Shown here in pieces: positions 54,144 through 63,487 of a DNA stretch of 64,000 nt. The notes under the pieces were generated by a model, which was not told where the DNA came from, ran no database searches, and worked only from the letters and a program-made list of their open reading frames with translations. Source of the DNA: Campylobacter curvus. Its GTDB lineage: Bacteria; Campylobacterota; Campylobacteria; Campylobacterales; Campylobacteraceae. Each line of letters begins with the position of its first letter. Position 1 is the first letter of the stretch. Location of the stretch: contig NZ_CP053826.1 of assembly GCF_013372125.1 (NCBI RefSeq), forward strand, positions 1,178,001 to 1,242,000. The letters are read 5' to 3'. A program made the position numbers and the translations under genes.

Positions 54144-55348
54144 ACGTTAATAAGTCCAGCAAAGTCAATTACATATCGATCTTTTATTGAGGCATAAATT
54201 TCTTTAAATTCCTTATGCGCGACTAAAAACACGACTATATCAGCCTGTACTACGGCGTCTTTAAAATTTACGATTTCCAGTTCTTTGTGCGTTTTGATAT
54301 TTGGCTCGACCGCCAGCACATCAAAGCCCGCACTTGATAGTTCCTTCGCAATAAAAAGTGCGGGTGACTCACGTAAATCATCGATATTTGGTTTAAATGC
54401 AAGTCCCATACAAGCGATTTTCGCCTTTTTGCGATTTTTATTTTCAAATTCTAGTGCGGCATTTTTTATCTTTTCTATCGCCCATTTTGTTTTGTAATTA
54501 TTTACTTCGCGGCTAGTTTTTATGAGTCTCGCCTCGTTCTTTGCCGCATGGACGATAAACCACGGATCGACTGCGATGCAGTGCCCGCCCACACCACATC
54601 CCGGGCTTAAAATATTTACGCGCGGATGCCTATTGGCGAGCCTGATTAACTCCCAAACATCAATATTAAATTTATCGCATATCATGCTAAGCTCGTTTGC
54701 AAACGCGATATTTACGTCTCTAAACGAATTTTCGACCAGCTTTGACATCTCGGCTGTTCTGGCGTCCGTTTGCAGCACCTCGCCATTTACGAAAGTTTTA
54801 TAAAACTCGGATGTTTTTTTTGTCGCTCCGTCACTAAGCCCGCCCACGATCCTATCGTTATTTACGAGCTCTTTCATGATCTTACCGGGTAGCACGCGCT
54901 CCGGACAATGCGCGAAATAAACCCCGCTCGTATCCGTGCCGCACTCCTCTACCCTTTTTTTGACGAGCTCGGTCGTCCCCACGGGCGAAGTCGATTCTAA
55001 AATGACGATATTTCCGCTCTTTACAAAAGGTGCTATGCTTTTTGCCGCCGCTTCAACATAGTCTAAATTCGGCTCATAGTCATTTTTAAAAGGCGTAGGC
55101 ACGGCGATGATGAAGATGTCTGCAAATTTTGGCTTCGTGTCCGCTTTTAGCCTGCCGCTTGTGACGGCAGCCTTTACAAAGAGATCAAGCTCGGGCTCGA
55201 CGATGTGAATTCTGCCGCCGTTTATCGTCTCTACGACCTCGCTTGAAACATCGACGCCATGCACATCATAACCCTTACTCGCCAAAAGTGCAGCCGTCGG
55301 AAGCCCGATATATCCAAGCCCGATAATGCAAATTTTTCTATTCATCAC
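54140..55348 (-). CDS. wecC: UDP-N-acetyl-D-mannosamine dehydrogenase
   Basis: WecC oxidises UDP-ManNAc to UDP-ManNAcA with two NAD+. The 402-aa protein has the N-terminal NAD motif ICIIGLGYIGLPTAALLASKG and the catalytic cysteine segment SPGCGVGGHCIAVDPWFI (Cys near 260). A C-terminal sugar-binding domain includes GLAFKPNIDDLRESPA. The dehydrogenase could also act on UDP-Glc-type substrates, but the adjacent wecB supports ManNAc. Base composition is normal, marking the edge of the A+T-rich block. It overlaps both neighbours by 4 bp. Confidence 0.94.
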   Translation of the reverse strand: MMNRKICIIGLGYIGLPTAALLASKGYDVHGVDVSSEVVETINGGRIHIVEPELDLFVKAAVTSGRLKADTKPKFADIFIIAVPTPFKNDYEPNLDYVEAAAKSIAPFVKSGNIVILESTSPVGTTELVKKRVEECGTDTSGVYFAHCPERVLPGKIMKELVNNDRIVGGLSDGATKKTSEFYKTFVNGEVLQTDARTAEMSKLVENSFRDVNIAFANELSMICDKFNIDVWELIRLANRHPRVNILSPGCGVGGHCIAVDPWFIVHAAKNEARLIKTSREVNNYKTKWAIEKIKNAALEFENKNRKKAKIACMGLAFKPNIDDLRESPALFIAKELSSAGFDVLAVEPNIKTHKELEIVNFKDAVVQADIVVFLVAHKEFKEIYASIKDRYVIDFAGLINV

Positions 55349-56484
55349 AAATTTCCTTTTAAAAATTCTACTATCCGCTCGGACGCCTTGCCGTCGCCGT
55401 AGGGGTTTTGCGAGACGGACATCTTGCGGTATTCGTTTTCGTCGTCCAGTAACTGCCTAGCCTCGCTTGTTATCTTTTCAAAATTCGTTCCCACGAGCTT
55501 TACCACACCAGCTTCGAAGGCTTCCGGTCGCTCGGTCGTCTCTCTCATCACCAGCACCGGCTTGCCTAGGCTCGGGGCTTCTTCTTGGATGCCGCCGCTA
55601 TCGGTGATGATAAATTTAGCCCTGCTCATCAGATATAAAAAGCTTTCGTATTCCAGCGGCTTTATGAGATGGATGTTCGGGATGTTTGATAAAATTTCAT
55701 TTACCGGCTTTTGGACGTTTGGATTTAGATGCACGGGATAGACGATGTCGATGTTCGGGTAGTTTTTGGCGATCGCTTTTAGCGCTTTGCAGATATTTAA
55801 AAGCCCTTCGCCGAAATTTTCCCTCCTGTGCCCGGTAACCAATATAAATTCCCGACTGCCATCAAATTTATACTGCAAATTTATATTTTTTTCTATTTTA
55901 TTTCTCACTCGCTCGTCGTTCTTTATCCGTTCGAGTGTCAAAAATAGCGCGTCAATGACGGTGTTGCCGGTCACGATGATATTTTTTTCGCTTTTACCCT
56001 CTGTGAGTAAATTTTGCCTTGCCTTTTGCGTCGGGGCGAAGTGAAAATTCGCTAGCACGCCGACTATTTGCCTATTCGCCTCCTCCGGATAGGGAGAGTA
56101 AATATCATGCGTGCGTAGTCCCGCCTCGACGTGTCCTACTTTTATCTTCGCATAAAATGCCGCGAGCGCAGCGACTGCGCTTGTCGATGTGTCGCCATGC
56201 ACGAGCACGATGTCGGGCTGATAGCGACTAAAAACGTCTCTAAGCCCCAGTATCACGCGAGAAGTGATGTCATAAAGATCTTGCCCCGGCTGCATCACGT
56301 TTAGATCGAAGTCGGGGCTTATATCAAAAAGCTCTAAAATTTGATCTAGCATCTGTCTGTGCTGAGCGGTGATACAAATTTTTATATCAAAAGCGTCCGA
56401 ATTTTTCTCAAATTTTTTGATAAGCGGCGCCATTTTTATGGCTTCGGGACGAGTCCCGAAGATAAACATAACTTTTTTGGGCAT
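55345..56484 (-). CDS. wecB: UDP-N-acetylglucosamine 2-epimerase (non-hydrolysing)
   Basis: WecB interconverts UDP-GlcNAc and UDP-ManNAc. The 379-aa protein begins KKVMFIFGTRPEAIKMAPLI, the family's signature, and contains HVEAGLRTHDIYSPYPEE (catalytic His and Glu region), TGHRRENFGEG and ITDSGGIQEEAPSLGKPVLV. Length is typical. It feeds wecC, overlapping it by 4 bp, and follows manB by five bases. Confidence 0.96.
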   Translation of the reverse strand: MPKKVMFIFGTRPEAIKMAPLIKKFEKNSDAFDIKICITAQHRQMLDQILELFDISPDFDLNVMQPGQDLYDITSRVILGLRDVFSRYQPDIVLVHGDTSTSAVAALAAFYAKIKVGHVEAGLRTHDIYSPYPEEANRQIVGVLANFHFAPTQKARQNLLTEGKSEKNIIVTGNTVIDALFLTLERIKNDERVRNKIEKNINLQYKFDGSREFILVTGHRRENFGEGLLNICKALKAIAKNYPNIDIVYPVHLNPNVQKPVNEILSNIPNIHLIKPLEYESFLYLMSRAKFIITDSGGIQEEAPSLGKPVLVMRETTERPEAFEAGVVKLVGTNFEKITSEARQLLDDENEYRKMSVSQNPYGDGKASERIVEFLKGNL

Positions 56485-56489
56485 TTAGA

Positions 56490-57860
56490 CTATCCGATTA
56501 AATTTTTTATAATATTATTAATATTTTTTTGAATTAGAACTAAAAATTCCTCACTCTTCGCCTCAAACCTAGTCACGATCACTGGTGTCGTATTTGAGGC
56601 TCGCACGAGTGCCCAGCCATCTTCAAACTGTATCCTGATGCCGTCTATCTCGATAATATTTAAAATTTTAGGTAGCTCGCATTCGCCATTTTTTATGCGA
56701 TTTTTTAGCTCTTCTACTATCTTAAATTTATTTTCTTCACTAACTTTTATTTTTATCTCATCGGTACTAAAAACCGGAGGCATTTTATCAAGCTCACCGT
56801 CTAGATTAAAGCCTTTATGCACGAGCTCCAGTACACGCATCATAGCATAAAGCGCATCATCAAAGCCAAAATATCGCTCCTTAAAAAATATATGTCCGCT
56901 CACTTCAGCGGCGAGATCGACATTTAGCTCTTTCATCATCTTTTTTATATTGCTATGCCCAGTTTTACCCATGAAAACCTCGCCGATCTTAGCGATCTCG
57001 TCATACATATTTTGTGAGCATTTGACCTCACCCAGTACTCGCGGATTTTTCATATTTAGCGCATACAAGTATGCAAGCTCGTCACCTTTTATGTTTCGCT
57101 TAGGGGTGATCACAGCGATCCTATCGCCGTCTCCGTCAAAGCCAAAACCAAGACTGCACTCTTTTTTTTCTATGCATTCAAAAATATCTTTTAAATTTTC
57201 TTTTTCACTAGGATCTGGGTGGTGATTTGGGAAATTCCCGTCAGGCTCGGAGTATAAAATTTTAGCGTTTAGTCCAAGTGACTTTATGATAGGCACGACG
57301 CTAACGCCCATAGCGCCATTTGCACAGTCGATGATAAAAGGCTGCTTAAAATTTCTTAGTTCGCTAAATTCTTTGACAAAAAATTGTACGTAAGGTGTTA
57401 AAATATCAAATTTTTCACAACTAAAATCATCTGAAATTTTTACCTCGCTAGCGATTATTTCATTCACATCAAATTTTAGTTTCTGCAGATCTTGGCCAAA
57501 AAAACTATCCTTTTTTATCGTTATTTTAAAGCCATTGTATTCTTTTGGATTATGAGAGCCAGTTATCATTATGTTTGCATCGAAATAATCGGCATAAACG
57601 CTAAAATATCCGACCGGTGTCGGCAGTAGACCTATATCGTAAATCTTTAGCCCGCCAGCTTTATTTAACCCGCTTAGTAAAAATTTAAAAAGATCGCCGG
57701 CACTTAGTCTGGCATCATGGCCGATACTTAGTGTCTTTACGCCGCGCTCTTTCATTTTTTCACCAAGCGCTAAACCGATCGCCTTCACGCTCGTTTCGTT
57801 CAGATCTTTTTCATAAATTCCACGTATATCATATTCTCTAAAAATTTCATCATATTTCAT
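56490..57860 (-). CDS. manB: Phosphomannomutase/phosphoglucomutase
   Basis: ManB converts mannose-6-phosphate to mannose-1-phosphate (and often the glucose equivalents), providing substrate for ManC. The 456-aa protein has the alpha-D-phosphohexomutase layout. MKYDEIFREYDIRGIYEKDL is the N-terminus, ITGSHNPKEYNGFKIT holds the phosphoserine loop, FGFDGDGDRIAVI the metal-binding loop and EVSGHIFFKERYFGFDDA the sugar-binding loop. It is the first gene of the 24.5-kb glycan operon; the promoter should lie at 57865-57940. Confidence 0.95.
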   Translation of the reverse strand: MKYDEIFREYDIRGIYEKDLNETSVKAIGLALGEKMKERGVKTLSIGHDARLSAGDLFKFLLSGLNKAGGLKIYDIGLLPTPVGYFSVYADYFDANIMITGSHNPKEYNGFKITIKKDSFFGQDLQKLKFDVNEIIASEVKISDDFSCEKFDILTPYVQFFVKEFSELRNFKQPFIIDCANGAMGVSVVPIIKSLGLNAKILYSEPDGNFPNHHPDPSEKENLKDIFECIEKKECSLGFGFDGDGDRIAVITPKRNIKGDELAYLYALNMKNPRVLGEVKCSQNMYDEIAKIGEVFMGKTGHSNIKKMMKELNVDLAAEVSGHIFFKERYFGFDDALYAMMRVLELVHKGFNLDGELDKMPPVFSTDEIKIKVSEENKFKIVEELKNRIKNGECELPKILNIIEIDGIRIQFEDGWALVRASNTTPVIVTRFEAKSEEFLVLIQKNINNIIKNLIG

Positions 57861-57884
57861 TGATTTAAGTCCTAAAAATAAAGT

Positions 57885-57900
57885 GTATGATACATAAAGA
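57885..57900 (-). promoter_or_regulatory. Possible promoter region of the glycan operon
   Basis: On the minus strand upstream of manB, TATGTATCATACAC contains a plausible -10 box (TATCAT), followed by an A+T-rich leader and a weak AGGAC site before the ATG. No -35 box is obvious, as is common in Campylobacter. The groEL terminator lies further upstream, so the operon needs its own promoter here. Confidence 0.4.
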
Positions 57901-57940
57901 AGTATTAAAAATGAGTAAATTTAAAATTTTGTAGAAAATT

Positions 57941-57972
57941 TAATCTAGCCCACCGGGCGATGAGCTAGATTA
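57941..57972 (-). terminator. Terminator hairpin after groEL
   Basis: TAATCTAGC (57941-57949) and GCTAGATTA (57964-57972) form a perfect 9-bp stem. It lies directly after the groEL stop on the minus strand and is followed by AAATTTTC. Confidence 0.8.
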
Positions 57973-57978
57973 GGCGTA

Positions 57979-59625
<1,647 letters not shown>

Positions 59626-59636
59626 TTAAATTTAAA

Positions 59637-59897
59637 TTATTTTATCACACCCAAAACATCGTCAATGTTTAAAACAAGATATGTTTTATCGTCAAGATTT
59701 ATCTCGGTCCCGCCGTATTTTGCAAAAACGACTTTATCGCCGGTTTTTACGCCCTCTACCTCAGGGCCGACTGCTTTTACTTCGCCGCTTAAAGGTTTTT
59801 CTTTTGCATTGTCAGGTATAATGATGCCTGATGCTGTGGTTTTTGTCTCTTCCACACGCTCGACTAGAACGCGCTTGCCTAATGGTTGAAAATTCAT
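59637..59897 (-). CDS. groES: Co-chaperonin GroES
   Basis: GroES is the 10-kDa lid of the GroEL chamber. The 86-aa protein starts [17 protein letters not shown], has the mobile loop [16 protein letters not shown], and ends in [28 protein letters not shown] precedes the ATG. The gene lies 23 bases upstream of groEL. Confidence 0.97.
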   Translation of the reverse strand: MNFQPLGKRVLVERVEETKTTASGIIIPDNAKEKPLSGEVKAVGPEVEGVKTGDKVVFAKYGGTEINLDDKTYLVLNIDDVLGVIK

Positions 59898-59927
59898 TGT
59901 TCATCCTTTTGGTTTGATTTTCATTTT

Positions 59928-59954
59928 TTAGCACTCTTTATTTTTGAGTGATGA
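59928..59954 (-). promoter_or_regulatory. CIRCE operator (HrcA site) of groESL
   Basis: TTAGCACTC, nine spacer bases and GAGTGATGA match the CIRCE consensus TTAGCACTC-N9-GAGTGCTAA, with two mismatches in the right arm. It lies between the promoter and the groES start, so HrcA would block transcription until heat shock. Confidence 0.9.
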
Positions 59955-59955
59955 A

Positions 59956-59984
59956 ATATTAGCATCTTTTTATATAAAAGTCAA
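59956..59984 (-). promoter_or_regulatory. Sigma-70 promoter of groESL
   Basis: On the minus strand TTGACT (59979-59984) and TAATAT (59956-59961) are separated by exactly 17 bases, an unusually complete -35/-10 pair for Campylobacter. The CIRCE element follows directly. Confidence 0.8.
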
Positions 59985-60067
59985 TAATTTATATAAAATT
60001 TATTAAAAACTTTAGTATATCATACTCAAGTTATATGACAAATAAAACTAAATTTAAAGGAGACAAT

Positions 60068-62098
60068 ATGAAAATTTTAGCTTACGCGCTCGGAGTTCTG
60101 CTTATACTGGCTATTTGTGCCACCGGGTTCATTTTTAGCGGCTTTGGTAACGATATGATCGCCTCCTACGCACAAAAAATTGCTCTCGAAAAAGGTGTCA
60201 AACTTGAATTCACTAAATTTAAGCTCGGTCTTACGAGCGTCGATATAAGCGCAAAGATAAATGGCGAGATCGTGGCAAATATCTCCGGTGGACTCTCGAT
60301 ATTCACGCAAAATTTAGACCTTATCTATAACATAACCGCAAACGATCTAAAATCGGCAAACCTAAATTTACGTCAGCCTATCGATCTAAGCGGTCAGATA
60401 AAGGGTAAATTCAGCGACTTTGACGCAAACGGCGCGGGCAAAGCGCTTGGCTCAAATATAAATTTCATAGCGAATTTAAAGGATCAAAATCCTACGACCA
60501 TCGAGCTAAATGCCAAAAATTTAGATATAAACGAGGCTTTGGCGCTACTTGCAAAGCCAGCCTATGCAAGCGGCAAGGTCGATATAGTCGCAAATGTCAA
60601 AGAACAAAATGGCAAGCCTAAGGGAACGGCTGAAATTTTGATCTACGACGGAGCCGCGAATGACGCCTTGATAGCAAAGGACTTCAACGTCACCTTGCCT
60701 AAAAATTTTACCTTTAAGGGTGCGACGACGGCCGATATCGACGGCCTCACAGCGACCGCAAAGAGTCTTTTTGTCTCGTCCGTCGCGACTGTCAGCGCAA
60801 ACAAAACTATCTACGATATAAGAAAAAAATCGCTTGAAAGCGACTTTAACGTAAATATCGACGATCTTGGCAAGCTAGAAAGCATAGTGGGACAAAAGCT
60901 AAATGGAGCGGTAAATTTAAGTGGCGACGTTAAAGCCGTAAATGACAAACTAAGCGAGCTAAATATCGCCGGAACGGCACTTGGCGGTAATCTCAGCGCA
61001 AAGCTAAAAGATGAAAAGCTAAATGCTAATCTTAAAAACGGCATGCTAAAGGATCTGTTCTCATTAGTCGGTCAAAAGCCGTTAGCAAACGCAAACATCG
61101 ATATTAGCGCAAATTTAAGCTCACTTGATACGAAAAATTTAAACGGCGATGCGAGCGTGAAGCTAAGCGGTGGCGAAATTTATGAAAAAGCTATGAGCCA
61201 GATCTTTGGTAAAGACTTCCCAACAGGCACGAAATTTGAGCTAAATTCCGATATAAAGATCGCACAAAGTGTGGCAAATTTCACCGGTGAACTAGCCTCG
61301 AGCCTGGCCGATCTAAAAAATATAAAAGGAAATTTTGACATGAGTAGCAGCGCGGCAAACGTAAAATTTGACGCGAACGTGCCCGATCTTAAAAAACTCG
61401 CCTTTGCCACCGGCAGACAGCTACACGGCGCTTTAAACGCAAACGTGACGGCTGCCAAACAAGGCGAAAATTTGACCGCCGAGATAACCTCGCAAAATTT
61501 GATGAACGGCAAATTTGACGCCAAGCTAAAAAACAACGACCTAAACGCTGTTTTACAAAATTTCACATTTAAAGGACTCAGCCAAATGCTGGGCATCGAC
61601 CATGTCTATGACGGAGTGGGCGACGGAAAGCTGGACTATAACATCGCCTCCCAGCAAGGAAAATTTAACATCGATATCAACGAAGGCAGGCTGGTCGCTT
61701 CAAATTTCACGAATACCATAAAAACGCTAAGTGGGCGCGATATTACGACTGAAATTTACAAAAACGGCGTGATAAACGGCACGATAGATAAAAATATGAT
61801 AAATTTCGCAGCCAAAATGAGTGCACAAAGAAGCGATATAAACGTGACAAAAGGCACCTATAACACGGCAAATTCAGCTATAAATATCCCGATCGATTTC
61901 AGATATGAAAAAACTGACGCCAAGATCGATGTCACCGGCACTGCTGGGGACCCCAAATACTCGGTCAGCTCGAACTATCTAAAAGGCAAAGTGGAAAAGG
62001 AGATCGGTAGATTTTTAGACAAAAAGCTGGGCGGTGACAGCAACTCCACAAACAGTACGAAAGACGCGGTAAAAGGGCTACTTAAAAATTTATTTTGA
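60068..62098 (+). CDS. AsmA-like envelope protein, 676 aa
   Basis: The start is the ATG at 60068 with an AAAGGAG site; the frame runs 11 codons further upstream without support. A single N-terminal membrane anchor (about residues 3-22) is followed by a long, repetitive beta-rich region (NINDLGKLESIVGQKLNGAV, NISANLSSLD-type repeats). It ends with the AsmA C-terminal segment around LDYNIASQQGKFNIDINEGR, NGVINGTIDKNMINFAAKM and DPKYSVSSNYL. AsmA-type proteins are thought to carry lipids between the inner and outer membranes. It is divergent from groESL. Confidence 0.8.
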   Translation: MKILAYALGVLLILAICATGFIFSGFGNDMIASYAQKIALEKGVKLEFTKFKLGLTSVDISAKINGEIVANISGGLSIFTQNLDLIYNITANDLKSANLNLRQPIDLSGQIKGKFSDFDANGAGKALGSNINFIANLKDQNPTTIELNAKNLDINEALALLAKPAYASGKVDIVANVKEQNGKPKGTAEILIYDGAANDALIAKDFNVTLPKNFTFKGATTADIDGLTATAKSLFVSSVATVSANKTIYDIRKKSLESDFNVNIDDLGKLESIVGQKLNGAVNLSGDVKAVNDKLSELNIAGTALGGNLSAKLKDEKLNANLKNGMLKDLFSLVGQKPLANANIDISANLSSLDTKNLNGDASVKLSGGEIYEKAMSQIFGKDFPTGTKFELNSDIKIAQSVANFTGELASSLADLKNIKGNFDMSSSAANVKFDANVPDLKKLAFATGRQLHGALNANVTAAKQGENLTAEITSQNLMNGKFDAKLKNNDLNAVLQNFTFKGLSQMLGIDHVYDGVGDGKLDYNIASQQGKFNIDINEGRLVASNFTNTIKTLSGRDITTEIYKNGVINGTIDKNMINFAAKMSAQRSDINVTKGTYNTANSAINIPIDFRYEKTDAKIDVTGTAGDPKYSVSSNYLKGKVEKEIGRFLDKKLGGDSNSTNSTKDAVKGLLKNLF

Positions 62099-62124
62099 AA
62101 ACAGATGCGACAAAAGGAGCGAAA

Positions 62125-62637
62125 ATGGTGCAAAAACACATCGTCATCACGAAAAAGACGATAGAAAATTTAAACGAGGATAACTATTTTGACGTGATAG
62201 AGCCACTTTGGTTCAGTGTCGATATTTATGATAGTTACGAGATTTACGAGCGCACATTGCAGCCTTTTTCGCGCGAGCAGCGATACGTCTTTACTACGGA
62301 GTGGCTGATAGCGGAGGTTAGCAACGGCGGCTTCGAGCAGTTTTTTGACAACTCGACTGGCATCGTTTTAAAAGATGCTTTGGAGGGTTTGAAGCAGATG
62401 GATTGCGATGATGCGGTCAGTGTGATAGAGCGCGTCATAGAGTGCTACGGCGTGTTTTCCTCGCTTGATCGCAAGACGCGCTGGGTGGAGATGGAAAACA
62501 TAAGCGACGAGGCGTGGGAGAAAATAGACGCGCTTAATGATGAATTTTACAAGCTTGAAATTTATCCCAAAATGCTAAGCTATATCAAGGCAAACGCCGA
62601 TAAATTTTTATTTGACGGCGTGGTGGATACGGAGTGA
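62125..62637 (+). CDS. DUF4375 (DMP19-like) protein, possible immunity-type protein
   Basis: The ATG at 62125 has an AAAGGAG site; an upstream TTG overlapping the AsmA stop is less likely. The 170-aa soluble protein has a DUF4375/DMP19-like core (EQRYVFTTEWLIAEVSNGGF, EQFFDNSTG). DMP19-type proteins often appear among immunity genes of toxin loci; here a SUFU-type and an Imm26-like gene follow, which supports that reading but does not prove it. No partner toxin is in the window. Confidence 0.72.
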   Translation: MVQKHIVITKKTIENLNEDNYFDVIEPLWFSVDIYDSYEIYERTLQPFSREQRYVFTTEWLIAEVSNGGFEQFFDNSTGIVLKDALEGLKQMDCDDAVSVIERVIECYGVFSSLDRKTRWVEMENISDEAWEKIDALNDEFYKLEIYPKMLSYIKANADKFLFDGVVDTE

Positions 62638-62640
62638 GAA

Positions 62641-62773
62641 ATGAAAACTACCGATGAGAAAATGTCGATCATAAACGGCGGCAAATATGACACCGATATG
62701 ATACTTTAAGCTATGCCAGCGAGCTTGTTTTTCTCAATTATTACGTCTCTTGGGGCGATATCACAAAATAAAG
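62641..62773 (+). pseudogene. Remnant of a small frameshifted ORF
   Basis: An ATG at 62641 opens 22 codons ending MILstop at 62707-62709. In another frame the next 20 codons (TLSYASELVFLNYYVSWGDI) continue without a stop to a TAA at about 62773 and read like protein. A single frameshift near 62700 would join them into a product of about 43 residues. It may be the remains of another immunity-type gene; no family was recognised. Confidence 0.35.
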
Positions 62774-62781
62774 GAGCAAAT

Positions 62782-63342
62782 ATGGCGCCGACAAGCAGAC
62801 AAAAGGAGCTTTTTAAAAAGCTTGCGCCGATACTTGGCATAGATACGCGCGTTGTGGGATACGGCGATGACGAGGGCAAAAACAGCATCGACATTTTAAG
62901 CTGCCCCGACCCCACAGACGCCGAAGTGATGTTTTACTCCACGATCGGGCTATCGGAGCGCGAAATAGATGGCAGGCGGTATGAGATATTGATGAGCGGA
63001 CGGCGCGAATTTGACTTCGTGCCCAATATCCTAAGCACCTGCGCCTTTTTCGTGATAAAGGACGGCTGGAAGTGCGCTTGCGGAAATACCTTTGATACGT
63101 TAGTGCAGATGTATCACCCGAGCAAGGAGATGAAGCACATTTTATTCACCGAACCTTATTTGTGGGAGGATAAGCTGCACGGCTTTACAGCGGGCGGCGA
63201 AGCGGTCTAATTTGTGCTCGCCGTGCCGATCGCGCAAAATGAGCTTGAGTATAAAGCTAAATTTGGACTTGACGCGCTGGAAACGCTGCTTGAGGAGCGT
63301 GAAACGGATATTTTCGACCTTGATAGGAAGTCAGTCGTCTAA
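62782..63342 (+). pseudogene. SUFU (suppressor of fused) domain gene with an in-frame stop
   Basis: The ATG at 62782 (AAAGGAG site) opens a 142-codon frame ending in TAA at 63208-63210. The same frame continues after the stop with FVLAVPIAQNELEYKAKFGL and DIFDLDRKSVV, ending at 63342. These are the conserved end of bacterial SUFU-domain proteins, where an aromatic residue normally sits at the stop position, so TAC/TAT to TAA is the likely change. The N-terminal part has the matching HILFTEPYLWEDKLH. SUFU-domain proteins are common immunity proteins of polymorphic toxin systems. Confidence 0.8.
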
Positions 63343-63348
63343 ATTTAG

Positions 63349-63459
63349 AAATTTATCATCGAATTTGGCAGTGCTCGTAGGGCGATTGGGCAATTATTTA
63401 GACCCGATGAGAAAATCAGTAGTCCTGCAAAATTTTATGAAAATATAAACAATAAATAA
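63349..63459 (+). pseudogene. Short gene fragment before the Imm26-like gene
   Basis: In one plus-strand frame 36 codons (KFIIEFGSARRAIGQLFRPD, then a short tail ending YENINNK) run to a TAA without a start codon. It reads like the C-terminal end of a protein rather than random DNA. The family is unknown; low confidence. Confidence 0.3.
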
Positions 63460-63487
63460 GGTTCGTTCGGTTTTAAGGAGAATTTTT

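Noticed and set aside
63212-63448. 78-codon frame on the plus strand after the SUFU-domain gene
   Set aside because: It is out of frame with the conserved SUFU end, which explains the same DNA better; the translated residues look random.
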